DNA of 59,748 nucleotides, taken from contig JANSXW010000020.1 in the NCBI GenBank assembly GCA_024742755.1, forward strand, positions 1 to 59,748, written 5' to 3'. The DNA comes from a bacterium. GTDB taxonomy: Bacteria; Bacteroidota; Bacteroidia; Chitinophagales; Saprospiraceae. A model generated the notes under the pieces. The model did not search any database. It saw only the letters and a list, made by a program, of their open reading frames with translations, and was not told the origin of the DNA. Made by a program: the position numbers and the translations under genes. Positions 8,821 through 16,558 of this stretch are shown here, piece by piece. Position 1 is the first letter of the stretch, and every line of letters starts with the position of its first letter.

Positions 8821-11317
8821 GTACTTTTTTACTTCTTTTATTTTGGTGAATTTTGTCATAAAAGGGTTCAACCAAGATATATGTTCTGTTTATCACGAAG
8901 CAGTTGAAATTAGTAATTCTAATTTCAATGGTACTGTTATTATTGACCCCAAGGGGCCCATTAATATTCACGTAGAATATGTTTCTCCAACAGAAGACGT
9001 AAAATACAAAATGGAAACCTTCGCCTATTTATTGGGGATTAATAAGGATGCAAATTTTGTGAAGCTTACGGATCAGGAAAAAGAGGAATATATCTTACGG
9101 AAAATGAAAGCATTTAGTGACCGGCAGGATATCCTAAATAGAGAAAAAAAGGGGATTGCACTCGCCAGAGAAGAGTTGAAAAATGCAGAAAAAGAGTTGC
9201 GCAATAAGTTGTCCAAACAGAAGGAGGAACTGGCCAACATGGTAGATCAAGCAAGGAACCAACCTTTATCTACAGTACTAAAAGAGAAGCTAACTGAGCT
9301 GGAAACTCAAACTAATCAAATCATTACTTCGACTGAAAATTGCTTGCTTAATGATTTTGAACCCGTCTCTATTAAGGATATAGAAACAGGAGAAATTGTT
9401 TATGCTTTTTCACTGGAAGCGATAAAAAACGACCCCAATTATGTATTTATAGATGATTATTCAGAGGGTTTTGCAAGGGTCAAGCGTAATAATAAGTTCG
9501 GATTTTATAATGCTGAAGGAAAGCTGATTATACCGTTTAAATATGATTATGCTGGATCATTTGGTGAAGGCAAGGCAATAGTAAAAAACCTAGGCAAATG
9601 GTTTTTCATTAATTCTAAGGGTGAAAACATACTTGAACTACCCAAAAAGTTCCAGTATGTCGATGGAATAGAGCGTATCTTTCCCAAAGTTTACAAATGC
9701 ACCTCTTCAGGAAAAACTTTTTACCTCCATCTCAACGATGGCGATCAGTTTTTGAAGATTGAAGATATAAGGGAGTTGTCAGATTCTGGTATTTCCAGGT
9801 TTACTGTCCTAGAAAACTATAGAAGTAAATACGGTATTCTCAATGACCAGGGACGTATAGTGCTACCTGCTACGTATGATAAAATTCATCCTTATCAAGA
9901 GGGATTATATACCATCCAGGAAAATACAAAATACGGGGTGGTAAATGAGAAGGGAGTTATTATCGTTCCGGTAAAATACCAAAAAATAGACAGGTATTCG
10001 AAATTCGAAGAACATGGAATAATAGAAGCTGAAATCGAGCGGTACACCTGGGACGTATACAGTGCAACTGGGAAGTTGATCATTTCTCATGGGGAATACT
10101 CTTCTTATCAATTGCTCGATGACTTTATTAGAGTTAATCGCAAGGGAAATTATGGGGTGTTAGATTTGCAGGGAGAACAGGTACTTCCATGCGAGTACGC
10201 ATCTATTGTGTATGAAAGCTACCCAAAGCAGTTTATAGCAGAGGCAAAGGGGCACTACGGAGTACTCGATACTCAAGGAAACATCATCATACCATTCAAA
10301 TATACTTATATAGAAAAATTTTATATCAAGAATTATAGAGTTCGGGAAAAAAGTGGGGAAGCAGGAATAATTTCTTCGGAAGGAAAAATTATTGTACCGG
10401 TCCAATTCTCTGATATTGAAATGATGGATTTTTTGATCAAAGCCCGTTTAGACCAAAAATACTTTTTTTACAATCTGTCAGGTGAGGAATTACTATCTAA
10501 TCAGGAGGGTGCTCCTGAATTATTCATTGCTTCTCCGGATCAAGGGAGAATACATCGATTTGGTGACACGTATTTTAGGAGGAATCAGAACGATTTCTAT
10601 TTTTTAACTCTCCAAAAAGGTTATGATTCGCAGATATATTTACTGAAGAATAAAGAAGCGAGATTCATTCTTGTCGGAACAGATATTGCATTCAACTATA
10701 AGCTTTTGAAGCAATTAGATGTAGGTGTCTATTATTTATATGACTATGGCAATAACGGAATAATACTCTTTGACTCAACAATCAGTAAAGCTTACCATGA
10801 CATAAGACCTGAGAACATTAAAGTGGACAAAAATCGAAATATTATTATCAATGGTGCCAGAGAAGAATACCGCTCCGGATATAGTAATTTTGTACTCAAT
10901 GCAAAGCTTGAAAAAATCACAGAAGGGGCTTATGGTGAAATTCATCCATGTCCTAACGGAATGTACCTGGTAGAAAATAGATGGTATGTTTCTGGCAAAG
11001 GGAAATCTTATTCTACCATGGATTATCTGGATAAGAATGGACAGAGAATCACCAATGAACGTTTCGAATTTGCCGAGCCGTTTGATGTCAGTAATACTGC
11101 CATTGTCGGGAATTCAAATAAAAAATATGGTGTCATAGACCAGTACGGAGCTGAAATCGTCATTCTTAATTTTGATGAAGTAATAAGGATAAAGAATGGT
11201 TTCTTGCTTAAATACCAGGATTACAAAACCTTTAAAGTCGACCTTAAAGGAAAATGTATGGGAGCAGACTGTAATGAATACAGTAATATTGTCAAGGTCT
11301 ACCATAGTCAAGATTAA
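8813..11317 (+). CDS. Large WG-repeat protein, probably exported
   Basis: 834 residues. A hydrophobic N-terminus (about 1-20) looks like a signal peptide. FNGTVIIDPKGPINI at 38-52 mirrors the C-terminal motif of the preceding protein. A coiled-coil-prone segment (about 105-165, rich in E, K and L) follows. From about 215 onward WG-type repeats run to the end, with units such as YGVVNEKGVIIVPVKY, YGVLDLQGEQVLPCEY and YGVLDTQGNIIIPFKY. Most show the pattern of a glycine turn, a short strand, then IxPxxY. WG repeats form beta-propeller or solenoid-like surfaces and are usually binding modules; no catalytic motif is visible. The gene overlaps the previous one by 8 bp and is equally AT-rich. Confidence 0.85.
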   Translation: MNKYFFTSFILVNFVIKGFNQDICSVYHEAVEISNSNFNGTVIIDPKGPINIHVEYVSPTEDVKYKMETFAYLLGINKDANFVKLTDQEKEEYILRKMKAFSDRQDILNREKKGIALAREELKNAEKELRNKLSKQKEELANMVDQARNQPLSTVLKEKLTELETQTNQIITSTENCLLNDFEPVSIKDIETGEIVYAFSLEAIKNDPNYVFIDDYSEGFARVKRNNKFGFYNAEGKLIIPFKYDYAGSFGEGKAIVKNLGKWFFINSKGENILELPKKFQYVDGIERIFPKVYKCTSSGKTFYLHLNDGDQFLKIEDIRELSDSGISRFTVLENYRSKYGILNDQGRIVLPATYDKIHPYQEGLYTIQENTKYGVVNEKGVIIVPVKYQKIDRYSKFEEHGIIEAEIERYTWDVYSATGKLIISHGEYSSYQLLDDFIRVNRKGNYGVLDLQGEQVLPCEYASIVYESYPKQFIAEAKGHYGVLDTQGNIIIPFKYTYIEKFYIKNYRVREKSGEAGIISSEGKIIVPVQFSDIEMMDFLIKARLDQKYFFYNLSGEELLSNQEGAPELFIASPDQGRIHRFGDTYFRRNQNDFYFLTLQKGYDSQIYLLKNKEARFILVGTDIAFNYKLLKQLDVGVYYLYDYGNNGIILFDSTISKAYHDIRPENIKVDKNRNIIINGAREEYRSGYSNFVLNAKLEKITEGAYGEIHPCPNGMYLVENRWYVSGKGKSYSTMDYLDKNGQRITNERFEFAEPFDVSNTAIVGNSNKKYGVIDQYGAEIVILNFDEVIRIKNGFLLKYQDYKTFKVDLKGKCMGADCNEYSNIVKVYHSQD

Positions 11318-11467
11318 GGACTTATTCGGATTTTTGATAACCGTACCCTTTTTGCAGCTAGCTGCAAGAAAGAAATCCGGGTAAGTTCTTTGACATATTG
11401 AGAAAATGAATAAGGAAGAGGAAATTAGTGGTTTCCCAGATCACAATCCCTCCTCCTTATGAGCTGA
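11318..11467. other. AT-rich spacer without a clear gene
   Basis: This stretch follows the WG-repeat gene and precedes the transposase remnant. I see no open frame with family resemblance and no strong terminator hairpin. It is the left part of a 953-bp gene-poor gap that also contains the features at 11468-11743, 11763-11914 and 12031-12071. Confidence 0.5.
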
Positions 11468-11743
11468 AGCCTTTACAAAGATACACTGAATTTCCTTCGC
11501 AGGCGCTCTGCATTAGAAGTTAAAGGCAACCACCTGCGCCGGCTGAAGGTCTTGGCGAGCATGGTCAACTCATGTAGAAGGTCCACGAGCTACAGCCTTT
11601 TGGGCATAAGCACTGCTTGCCGTTCAGATAGCAGGCAAGCTGAAAGCCGGGTCAAGCAAGCCAAACGTTGGCTGTGCAGCAAATGGACAGACTGGGAGAC
11701 CTTCTTCGCTCCCTGTAGACTTGCGAAAAATAAGACAGTTTAA
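11468..11743 (+). pseudogene. N-terminal remnant of an IS4-type transposase
   Basis: One open frame of 91 codons, bounded by TGA at 11465 and TAA at 11741, has no convincing start of its own; the first ATG, at 11552, lies inside the resemblance. It reads LNFLRRRSALEVKGNHLRRL and later ESRVKQAKRWLCSKWTDWET, which resembles the N-terminal DNA-binding region of IS4-family transposases (a basic helical stretch, then an xSRVKRxxRWL motif). The DDE catalytic domain is missing. I infer a decayed insertion sequence that marks past mobile activity in this AT-rich stretch. The family assignment comes from memory of motif patterns and is moderately sure. Confidence 0.5.
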
Positions 11744-11762
11744 AAATTCACTAACTTTAAGA

Positions 11763-11914
11763 CTATGTTTGGAGGACCTTTATGTTGCAAATCAGCGCTT
11801 TGTGAACCATGGCGTCCGGTTTTTTCGGTCACTTAGCCCGCTAAACTCCCTTCAAAACCGTTAGCCAGAACCATAAATCACTGATTTTTAAAAGTAAATC
11901 ACCTCCAAACATAG
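11763..11914. repeat. 152-bp element with perfect 13-bp terminal inverted repeats (MITE-like)
   Basis: CTATGTTTGGAGG at 11763-11775 is exactly inverted as CCTCCAAACATAG at 11902-11914. Just outside lie TTAAGA on the left and GCTAA on the right. The interior has no open frame of note. No target-site duplication is obvious. The outer 17 bp of the left end (TTAAGACTATGTTTGGA) match the left end of the element at 57353-57545 at 15 of 17 positions. It could be a miniature transposable element, a decayed insertion sequence end pair, or a dispersed palindrome. Confidence 0.6.
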
Positions 11915-12030
11915 GCTAAGCTGTTATGAAGAAAACAAAGTTTACAGAGAGCACTCCATCAATCGATATTATTGTCCCATTCCTTAATTATAAGAAAACT
12001 TGTCTTGATTTTTATTTTTTCATTTATGGT

Positions 12031-12071
12031 TTTTGTAAGATTAATTAAGTATTTGTTGTAATCTTACAAAA
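12031..12071. promoter_or_regulatory. Perfect 12-bp inverted repeat upstream of the AraC-type regulator
   Basis: TTTTGTAAGATT (12031-12042) and AATCTTACAAAA (12060-12071) are perfect inverted repeats around a 17-bp spacer. They lie 200 bp before the regulator's ATG. No T tract follows on the plus strand and the stem is AT-rich, so a classical terminator is unlikely. An operator for a dimeric regulator, possibly the adjacent one, is an inference. Confidence 0.45.
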
Positions 12072-12270
12072 GAATTGATTGTTAAGCCGTGTTTTTCTCT
12101 CTGTGCTGATTTTTCTGGAATCCACTCAAGGTGGTAACCTTTCCTATCCAAACAAAATATAGTATCAAGTTTACTTTGCTAATTTTTCCTTCTGGGGTCT
12201 TTTAGCAAGATAAGAGCTTTATTGTCAGTAGGTTGACTCGCGCTTATTCTGTCCAACTTTAAGAGATAGA

Positions 12271-13044
12271 ATGAAGAAAAATAATAAAAAAGACGAGATG
12301 GATATAAATCCTATGCAAAGGGGCAGATTGAAAATCTTACTGATGAGTGAGCAGGTTACAACAGTTGAAAAAACTGTAAAGATTTTATCAACCATCTCCC
12401 ATGTAGAGGTATGTACTTTTTCACAACTATCTCGGGACTCTGAAACAGCGTACGATTTAGTTATCATCGCAGGCGATAAGGGGCTTGAGGTTCTATCTGC
12501 CCTGCGGCATCAGAATCAGATTCAAAGGCCTGTAATTCTTTACGGTAGCCAATTGTCCCCGATCGACAGAGTCAGAGCGAGGGAGCTTGGGGTGATTAGC
12601 ATGGTTGACCCTTCTGAAAAGGAAGGAGAGCTTTATGCAACGATAAGGAATACTATAAAATTTGGCATCAGCCGTATAAATGCAGAGCGAACAGCCTTCG
12701 AAAAAGAAATAATTAGCGTGCTAAAAACTTTATACGCACAAAATCCTGGTTTAAGGGTAGAGGACCTGTGCAAACAAATGCAATTGAGCTCCTCTACGCT
12801 ATACAGGAAGGTCAAAGAAGCCTTCCACGAATCTCCCAACCGCTTGATTACAGTATTCAGGATGGAATGCGCGCTGGAATTACTAAAAGAAGAGAGCCTG
12901 AATATTAGCCAGATTGCCTATACCTGCGGCTTTTCAAGCGCTACTTACTTTACCAGAGTCTTCAAGCAATTTTATGGAGTGACTCCCGGTCAGTATCGGA
13001 AAGATAAATCTTTAAGTGCGCAGATTGTGCGAATATTTGAATGA
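12271..13044 (+). CDS. AraC-family transcriptional regulator with a degenerate receiver (pseudo-receiver) domain
   Basis: 257 residues. The C-terminal 100 residues form the double helix-turn-helix of AraC/XylS regulators: LRVEDLCKQMQLSSSTLYRK, then LNISQIAYTCGFSSATYFTR and FKQFYGVTPGQYR. Residues about 18-130 follow the order of a response-regulator receiver domain (LKILLMSEQ, YDLVIIAGDKG, RPVILYGSQ, ARELGVISMVDPS). The residue where the phosphorylated Asp should sit, in DLVIIA, is Ala. The usual acidic pair at the start and the Lys of the KP motif are also missing. It therefore probably does not respond to phosphorylation in the normal way. It lies directly upstream of the surface-protein genes on the same strand, so it may control them; that is inference. 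Confidence 0.85.
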   Translation: MKKNNKKDEMDINPMQRGRLKILLMSEQVTTVEKTVKILSTISHVEVCTFSQLSRDSETAYDLVIIAGDKGLEVLSALRHQNQIQRPVILYGSQLSPIDRVRARELGVISMVDPSEKEGELYATIRNTIKFGISRINAERTAFEKEIISVLKTLYAQNPGLRVEDLCKQMQLSSSTLYRKVKEAFHESPNRLITVFRMECALELLKEESLNISQIAYTCGFSSATYFTRVFKQFYGVTPGQYRKDKSLSAQIVRIFE

Positions 13045-13111
13045 TAACTTCTATTTGAGCAAACAGATTAAGCTTAGTTTTACATCAGCAAATTATAATA
13101 ACTACGATCTC

Positions 13112-14173
13112 ATGGATAACGTTAGCCTGCAAAAGCCTTGCCTGTTATACCTCTTTAAAGCAATTCCAATTTCTGTGGAAGGCATCAGAGGCATCTTAAC
13201 CCTTCTCTTTTTACTTCTTATAGTTATATCGGCAGCAGCTCAGGCACCTCAAAAGTTCAGCTGTCAGGGGGTTGTAAGGGATCCAGGTGACAACCTGATC
13301 GCAAACACAACGATTGGCATTCAAATCACCATTCGGCAGGGCACTGTAACCGGCGCAAATGTTTTTAGAGAAACCCACAGTACAGTAACCAACGGTGCCG
13401 GGTTATTTGCTATTGAGATTGGCACAGGGCAAACTGTAAATGGAAGCCTTTCAGCTATCAATTGGGAAATGGGGCCATTCTTTATCGAGCAATCCATCGA
13501 TCTTTCAGGAGGCAATAACTACAATCTGAATAGTACAACTGAACTACTAAGTGTACCCTATGCCCTGTACGCAAGGACCGTAGACCGCGCTGCACAGGTA
13601 GCTGTTGCCGATACTGCTATTGGTGTAAGTAATGCCGGGCTGCTAGGCTTATCTATAGGGACCGTTATGCTATTTGCAGGGGATGGTTCTACTGTTCCAA
13701 CTGGCTGGCTGCTGTGTGATGGCGCTTCTTATAACCAAAATACTTATGCTGCCTTATTTAATCTGGTTGGAACCAACTACGGGCCCGCACCGGCTGGAGA
13801 ATTCCGGGTGCCTGACTTGAGAGGCCGAGGCCCTATGGGGTTTGATGGCAGCCAAACGGAGTTTGCTTCATTGGGGCAAACAGGTGGAAGTAAAGCCCAT
13901 ACCCTCACCATCAACGAAATGCCTTCCCATAACCACGGCGGTGCTCAGTTGGATGGCAGCCATGACCACGATGTTGGCACCAGAGGGTTTCTAAGTGATG
14001 CGGTGCTTGCCGGGAAAACCTTTGCCCCCGGGGGGAATGGGTCAAATAGTGGCTTCCAGTTTACCAAATCGGCAGGTAATCATAGACATTCGATCTCCTC
14101 ACAAGGTGGGGGGGCTGCCCACAACAATCTCCAACCATATTACACGATTAACTATATCATCAAAGCGAATTAG
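13112..14173 (+). CDS. Exported tail-collar-domain protein, copy 1
   Basis: 353 residues from the ATG at 13112, chosen because it gives a charged N-terminus before the hydrophobic signal (GILTLLFLLLIVIS) and parallels the MDN start of copy 2. An in-frame ATG at 13016 would lie inside the regulator gene. After cleavage near AAAQ comes a beta-rich domain found in many Bacteroidota exported proteins (APQKFSCQGVVRD to LLSVPYALYA). A phage-tail-collar domain follows (GWLLCDGASYN, FRVPDLRGRGPMG, LGQTGGSKAHTLT, MPSHNH). It ends in AHNNLQPYYTINYIIKAN, the closing motif of the collar family. It is probably a periplasmic or surface fibre-like protein. It is the first of three tandem paralogues. Confidence 0.82.
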   Translation: MDNVSLQKPCLLYLFKAIPISVEGIRGILTLLFLLLIVISAAAQAPQKFSCQGVVRDPGDNLIANTTIGIQITIRQGTVTGANVFRETHSTVTNGAGLFAIEIGTGQTVNGSLSAINWEMGPFFIEQSIDLSGGNNYNLNSTTELLSVPYALYARTVDRAAQVAVADTAIGVSNAGLLGLSIGTVMLFAGDGSTVPTGWLLCDGASYNQNTYAALFNLVGTNYGPAPAGEFRVPDLRGRGPMGFDGSQTEFASLGQTGGSKAHTLTINEMPSHNHGGAQLDGSHDHDVGTRGFLSDAVLAGKTFAPGGNGSNSGFQFTKSAGNHRHSISSQGGGAAHNNLQPYYTINYIIKAN

Positions 14174-14234
14174 CTGATTCTGCTTCTTCTAGTAGTTCAA
14201 TTAGAAGTTTAGGTGATTAAACGCCAGTTGCTAC

Positions 14235-15314
14235 ATGGATAATAAAATCTCAATTGTAAGCAGTTTTCTACTCCCCTTTTACCGGTTTTTAACAGTAACA
14301 GGAGGAAGCAAAAAGCTTTACAGGTATTTTGTCACAATTTTCATCCTGATGCTTGCCTTCGGGGCTCTAATAGCTCAGGCACCTGAAAGGATTGGTCATC
14401 AATCTGTCCTTAGAGATTTGGACAATAGCCCGATCGCCAATCAGTCTGTTGGTGTGCAGATTACCATTTTGCAAGGGGAGGCAAATGGAGCCAATATGTA
14501 CAGGGAAACGCACTCCTTAAGCACAAACGCAATTGGTTTGCTAAGCCTTGAAATCGGTACTGGTACTGTTCTGAATGGTAGTTTGTCAGCTATTGACTGG
14601 GCAGCTGGCCCTTTTTTCGTGGAGCAGGCAATTGACCCTGCCGGAGGCATCAACTATACCATAAATCAAACGACTCAGTTACTAAGTGTGCCGTTTGCCC
14701 TTTATGCCAATACTGCGGGAAGGGCCAACTCAGCTGCACTGGCAGAGGAGGCATCTACTATCCTTAATGCTGATCAATTCGAGGCTCCGGTCGGAGCCAT
14801 AGCACCCTTTCCTGCTGCAGCGGGTAATGTGCCGAATGGATGGTTGCTCTGTGACGGCGCCTCCTACGATGCCACATTTTATCCAGCACTCTTTGCCGTA
14901 ATTGGAACTACTTACGGTGCTGAGCCTAACAATCGGTTTTTAGTACCCGACTTGAGAGGGCGTACACCTATGGGTGCGGACCCTGGTCAAACAGAATTCG
15001 CTTCCCTTGGTCAAACGGGCGGGGCAAAGACTCATACTTTAACCGTTGCTCAGATGCCTAGCCATAACCATAGTGGTTTTACAGGGTTTGCGGGCACACA
15101 TATTCATGGCTATGGCACCAGAGATTTCTTGATAGATGTAGCTGGCACAAATGAAGTCCTCAGAGATGGAGCCGACGGTTCTGCTGACCTTCCTGATCAA
15201 TTCACGCAATTTGATGGTGAACACACCCATCCTATCAATTCGCAAGGAGGAGGGCAGGCTCATAATAATATTCAACCCTACGCTGTTGTGAACTTCATTA
15301 TTAAAGCGAATTGA
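14235..15314 (+). CDS. Exported tail-collar-domain protein, copy 2
   Basis: 359-residue paralogue of the gene before it, 61 bp downstream on the same strand. It has the same architecture: a signal segment around residues 35-52 (FVTIFILMLAFGALIAQ), a beta-rich N-terminal domain (APERIGHQSVLRD to LLSVPFALYA), a short Ala-rich linker, and a tail-collar domain (GWLLCDGASYD, FLVPDLRGRTPMG, SLGQTGGAKTHTL, MPSHNHSG). It ends in AHNNIQPYAVVNFIIKAN. The histidines in the collar region and near the C-terminus (GEHTHPI) match copies 1 and 3 and could bind metal, as in tail-fibre tips. The biological role is unknown. Confidence 0.82.
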   Translation: MDNKISIVSSFLLPFYRFLTVTGGSKKLYRYFVTIFILMLAFGALIAQAPERIGHQSVLRDLDNSPIANQSVGVQITILQGEANGANMYRETHSLSTNAIGLLSLEIGTGTVLNGSLSAIDWAAGPFFVEQAIDPAGGINYTINQTTQLLSVPFALYANTAGRANSAALAEEASTILNADQFEAPVGAIAPFPAAAGNVPNGWLLCDGASYDATFYPALFAVIGTTYGAEPNNRFLVPDLRGRTPMGADPGQTEFASLGQTGGAKTHTLTVAQMPSHNHSGFTGFAGTHIHGYGTRDFLIDVAGTNEVLRDGADGSADLPDQFTQFDGEHTHPINSQGGGQAHNNIQPYAVVNFIIKAN

Positions 15315-15380
15315 TACCAGCTATTGATAAAAAGGTTCCTAATGTATCAGGTTGATTTAACGCAACAATCCGAATGCTTC

Positions 15381-16463
15381 ATGAATAATAGAACAACAAA
15401 AGACAGCCTGACAGGCAATGGCTTAAAAGCTTTTCCTGCATTCTGCCAACCTGCCCAAAGCTTGGTTTTTAGCTGGCGAAAGATAATTCTGAGCCTGTTG
15501 GCTTTTGGGTTTTGCGGGGTGGTCATTGGGCAGGCTCCGGAACGGGTAGGTTACCAATTGGTTGTTCGGGATATGTCAAACTCGGCAGTCTCAGAACAAG
15601 CGGTAGGAGTGCGAGCCACTATTTTACAAGGTTCTTCCAGTGGTGCAAACGTTTACCGTGAATTGCACTCGCCTGTTACCAATACAGATGGGCTCCTGAG
15701 TCTCGACATAGGCGCCGGCACGGTGCAGAATGGGAGTTTTTCCGCGATCAACTGGAATGCTGGCCCTTATTTTATTCAAATTGAGATAGACCCTTCAGGG
15801 GGTACAGCATATTCTATTAGCCAGATTAGTGAATTCTTCAGTGTCCCCTACGCTTTGCATGCAAAAAATGCAGGCAGAGCTAATAGCGCTTCAGTTGCTG
15901 ATGTGGCTGCAAGCATCGCTGCTTCCGGGCAATCCGGTGCTCCGTTGGGGTTGATCGTGCCTTTTTCAGGTTCGGTCAGCAATATCCCAAGTGGTTGGCT
16001 CCTTTGTGATGGCACCTCTTATGATGTAAATCTCTATCCTGAACTATTTGCACTTATCGGGACTGCGTATGGCTCTGCCCCCAACCGCTTCAGGGTGCCT
16101 GATTTTCGGGGGCGCAGTCCTGTCGGCAGGGATCCAAGTCAGACCGAATTTGATGCACTTGGAAAAACTGGCGGTGCTAAAACCCATACGCTCACTGAAA
16201 ATGAAATGCCTGCACATAATCACGGAGGGGCAACCGGAAGTGCAGGAAGTCACCAGCACCCATACGGAATCCGGGGCTTTCTGGTTAGCGTAACCGGAAG
16301 TACTTCCTCTGCTAACGGTATGGATGGTTCGGGGGATGATCAAGACGCTACAACCCAATCAGCAGGGGATCACACTCATTCGATTTCTGTGGAAGGCGGT
16401 AATAGCCCACACAATAATTTGATGCCTTACCTGACCCTGAATTACATCATAAAAGCCAATTAA
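15381..16463 (+). CDS. Exported tail-collar-domain protein, copy 3
   Basis: Third tandem paralogue, 360 residues from the ATG at 15381 (MNNRTTKDS), 66 bp after copy 2. ATGs at 15342 and further upstream in frame are less likely because they would add a second polar leader. The signal segment is about residues 33-51 (KIILSLLAFGFCGVVIGQ). The beta-rich domain is APERVGYQLVVRD to FFSVPYALHA. The collar domain has GWLLCDGTSYD, FRVPDFRGRSPVG, LGKTGGAKTHTLT and MPAHNHGG. It ends in PHNNLMPYLTLNYIIKAN. The giant Fn3-repeat gene starts 95 bp further on, on the same strand. Confidence 0.82.
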   Translation: MNNRTTKDSLTGNGLKAFPAFCQPAQSLVFSWRKIILSLLAFGFCGVVIGQAPERVGYQLVVRDMSNSAVSEQAVGVRATILQGSSSGANVYRELHSPVTNTDGLLSLDIGAGTVQNGSFSAINWNAGPYFIQIEIDPSGGTAYSISQISEFFSVPYALHAKNAGRANSASVADVAASIAASGQSGAPLGLIVPFSGSVSNIPSGWLLCDGTSYDVNLYPELFALIGTAYGSAPNRFRVPDFRGRSPVGRDPSQTEFDALGKTGGAKTHTLTENEMPAHNHGGATGSAGSHQHPYGIRGFLVSVTGSTSSANGMDGSGDDQDATTQSAGDHTHSISVEGGNSPHNNLMPYLTLNYIIKAN

Positions 16464-16558
16464 CAAAGGTTTGTACCCTGTCCCTTTAAAAAAACAAAGA
16501 GGCTGGAAGTGTAAATAAAATACCTTATGTACAAGTACCCCAGAGAAAAAAGAAGATT

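Noticed and set aside
11552..11743. A separate 63-residue gene starting at the ATG at 11552
   Set aside because: The resemblance to transposases extends upstream of that ATG, so a decayed gene explains it better.
13112..16463. A prophage or contractile injection system
   Set aside because: The collar-domain proteins have signal peptides and no capsid, sheath, baseplate or integrase genes are present.
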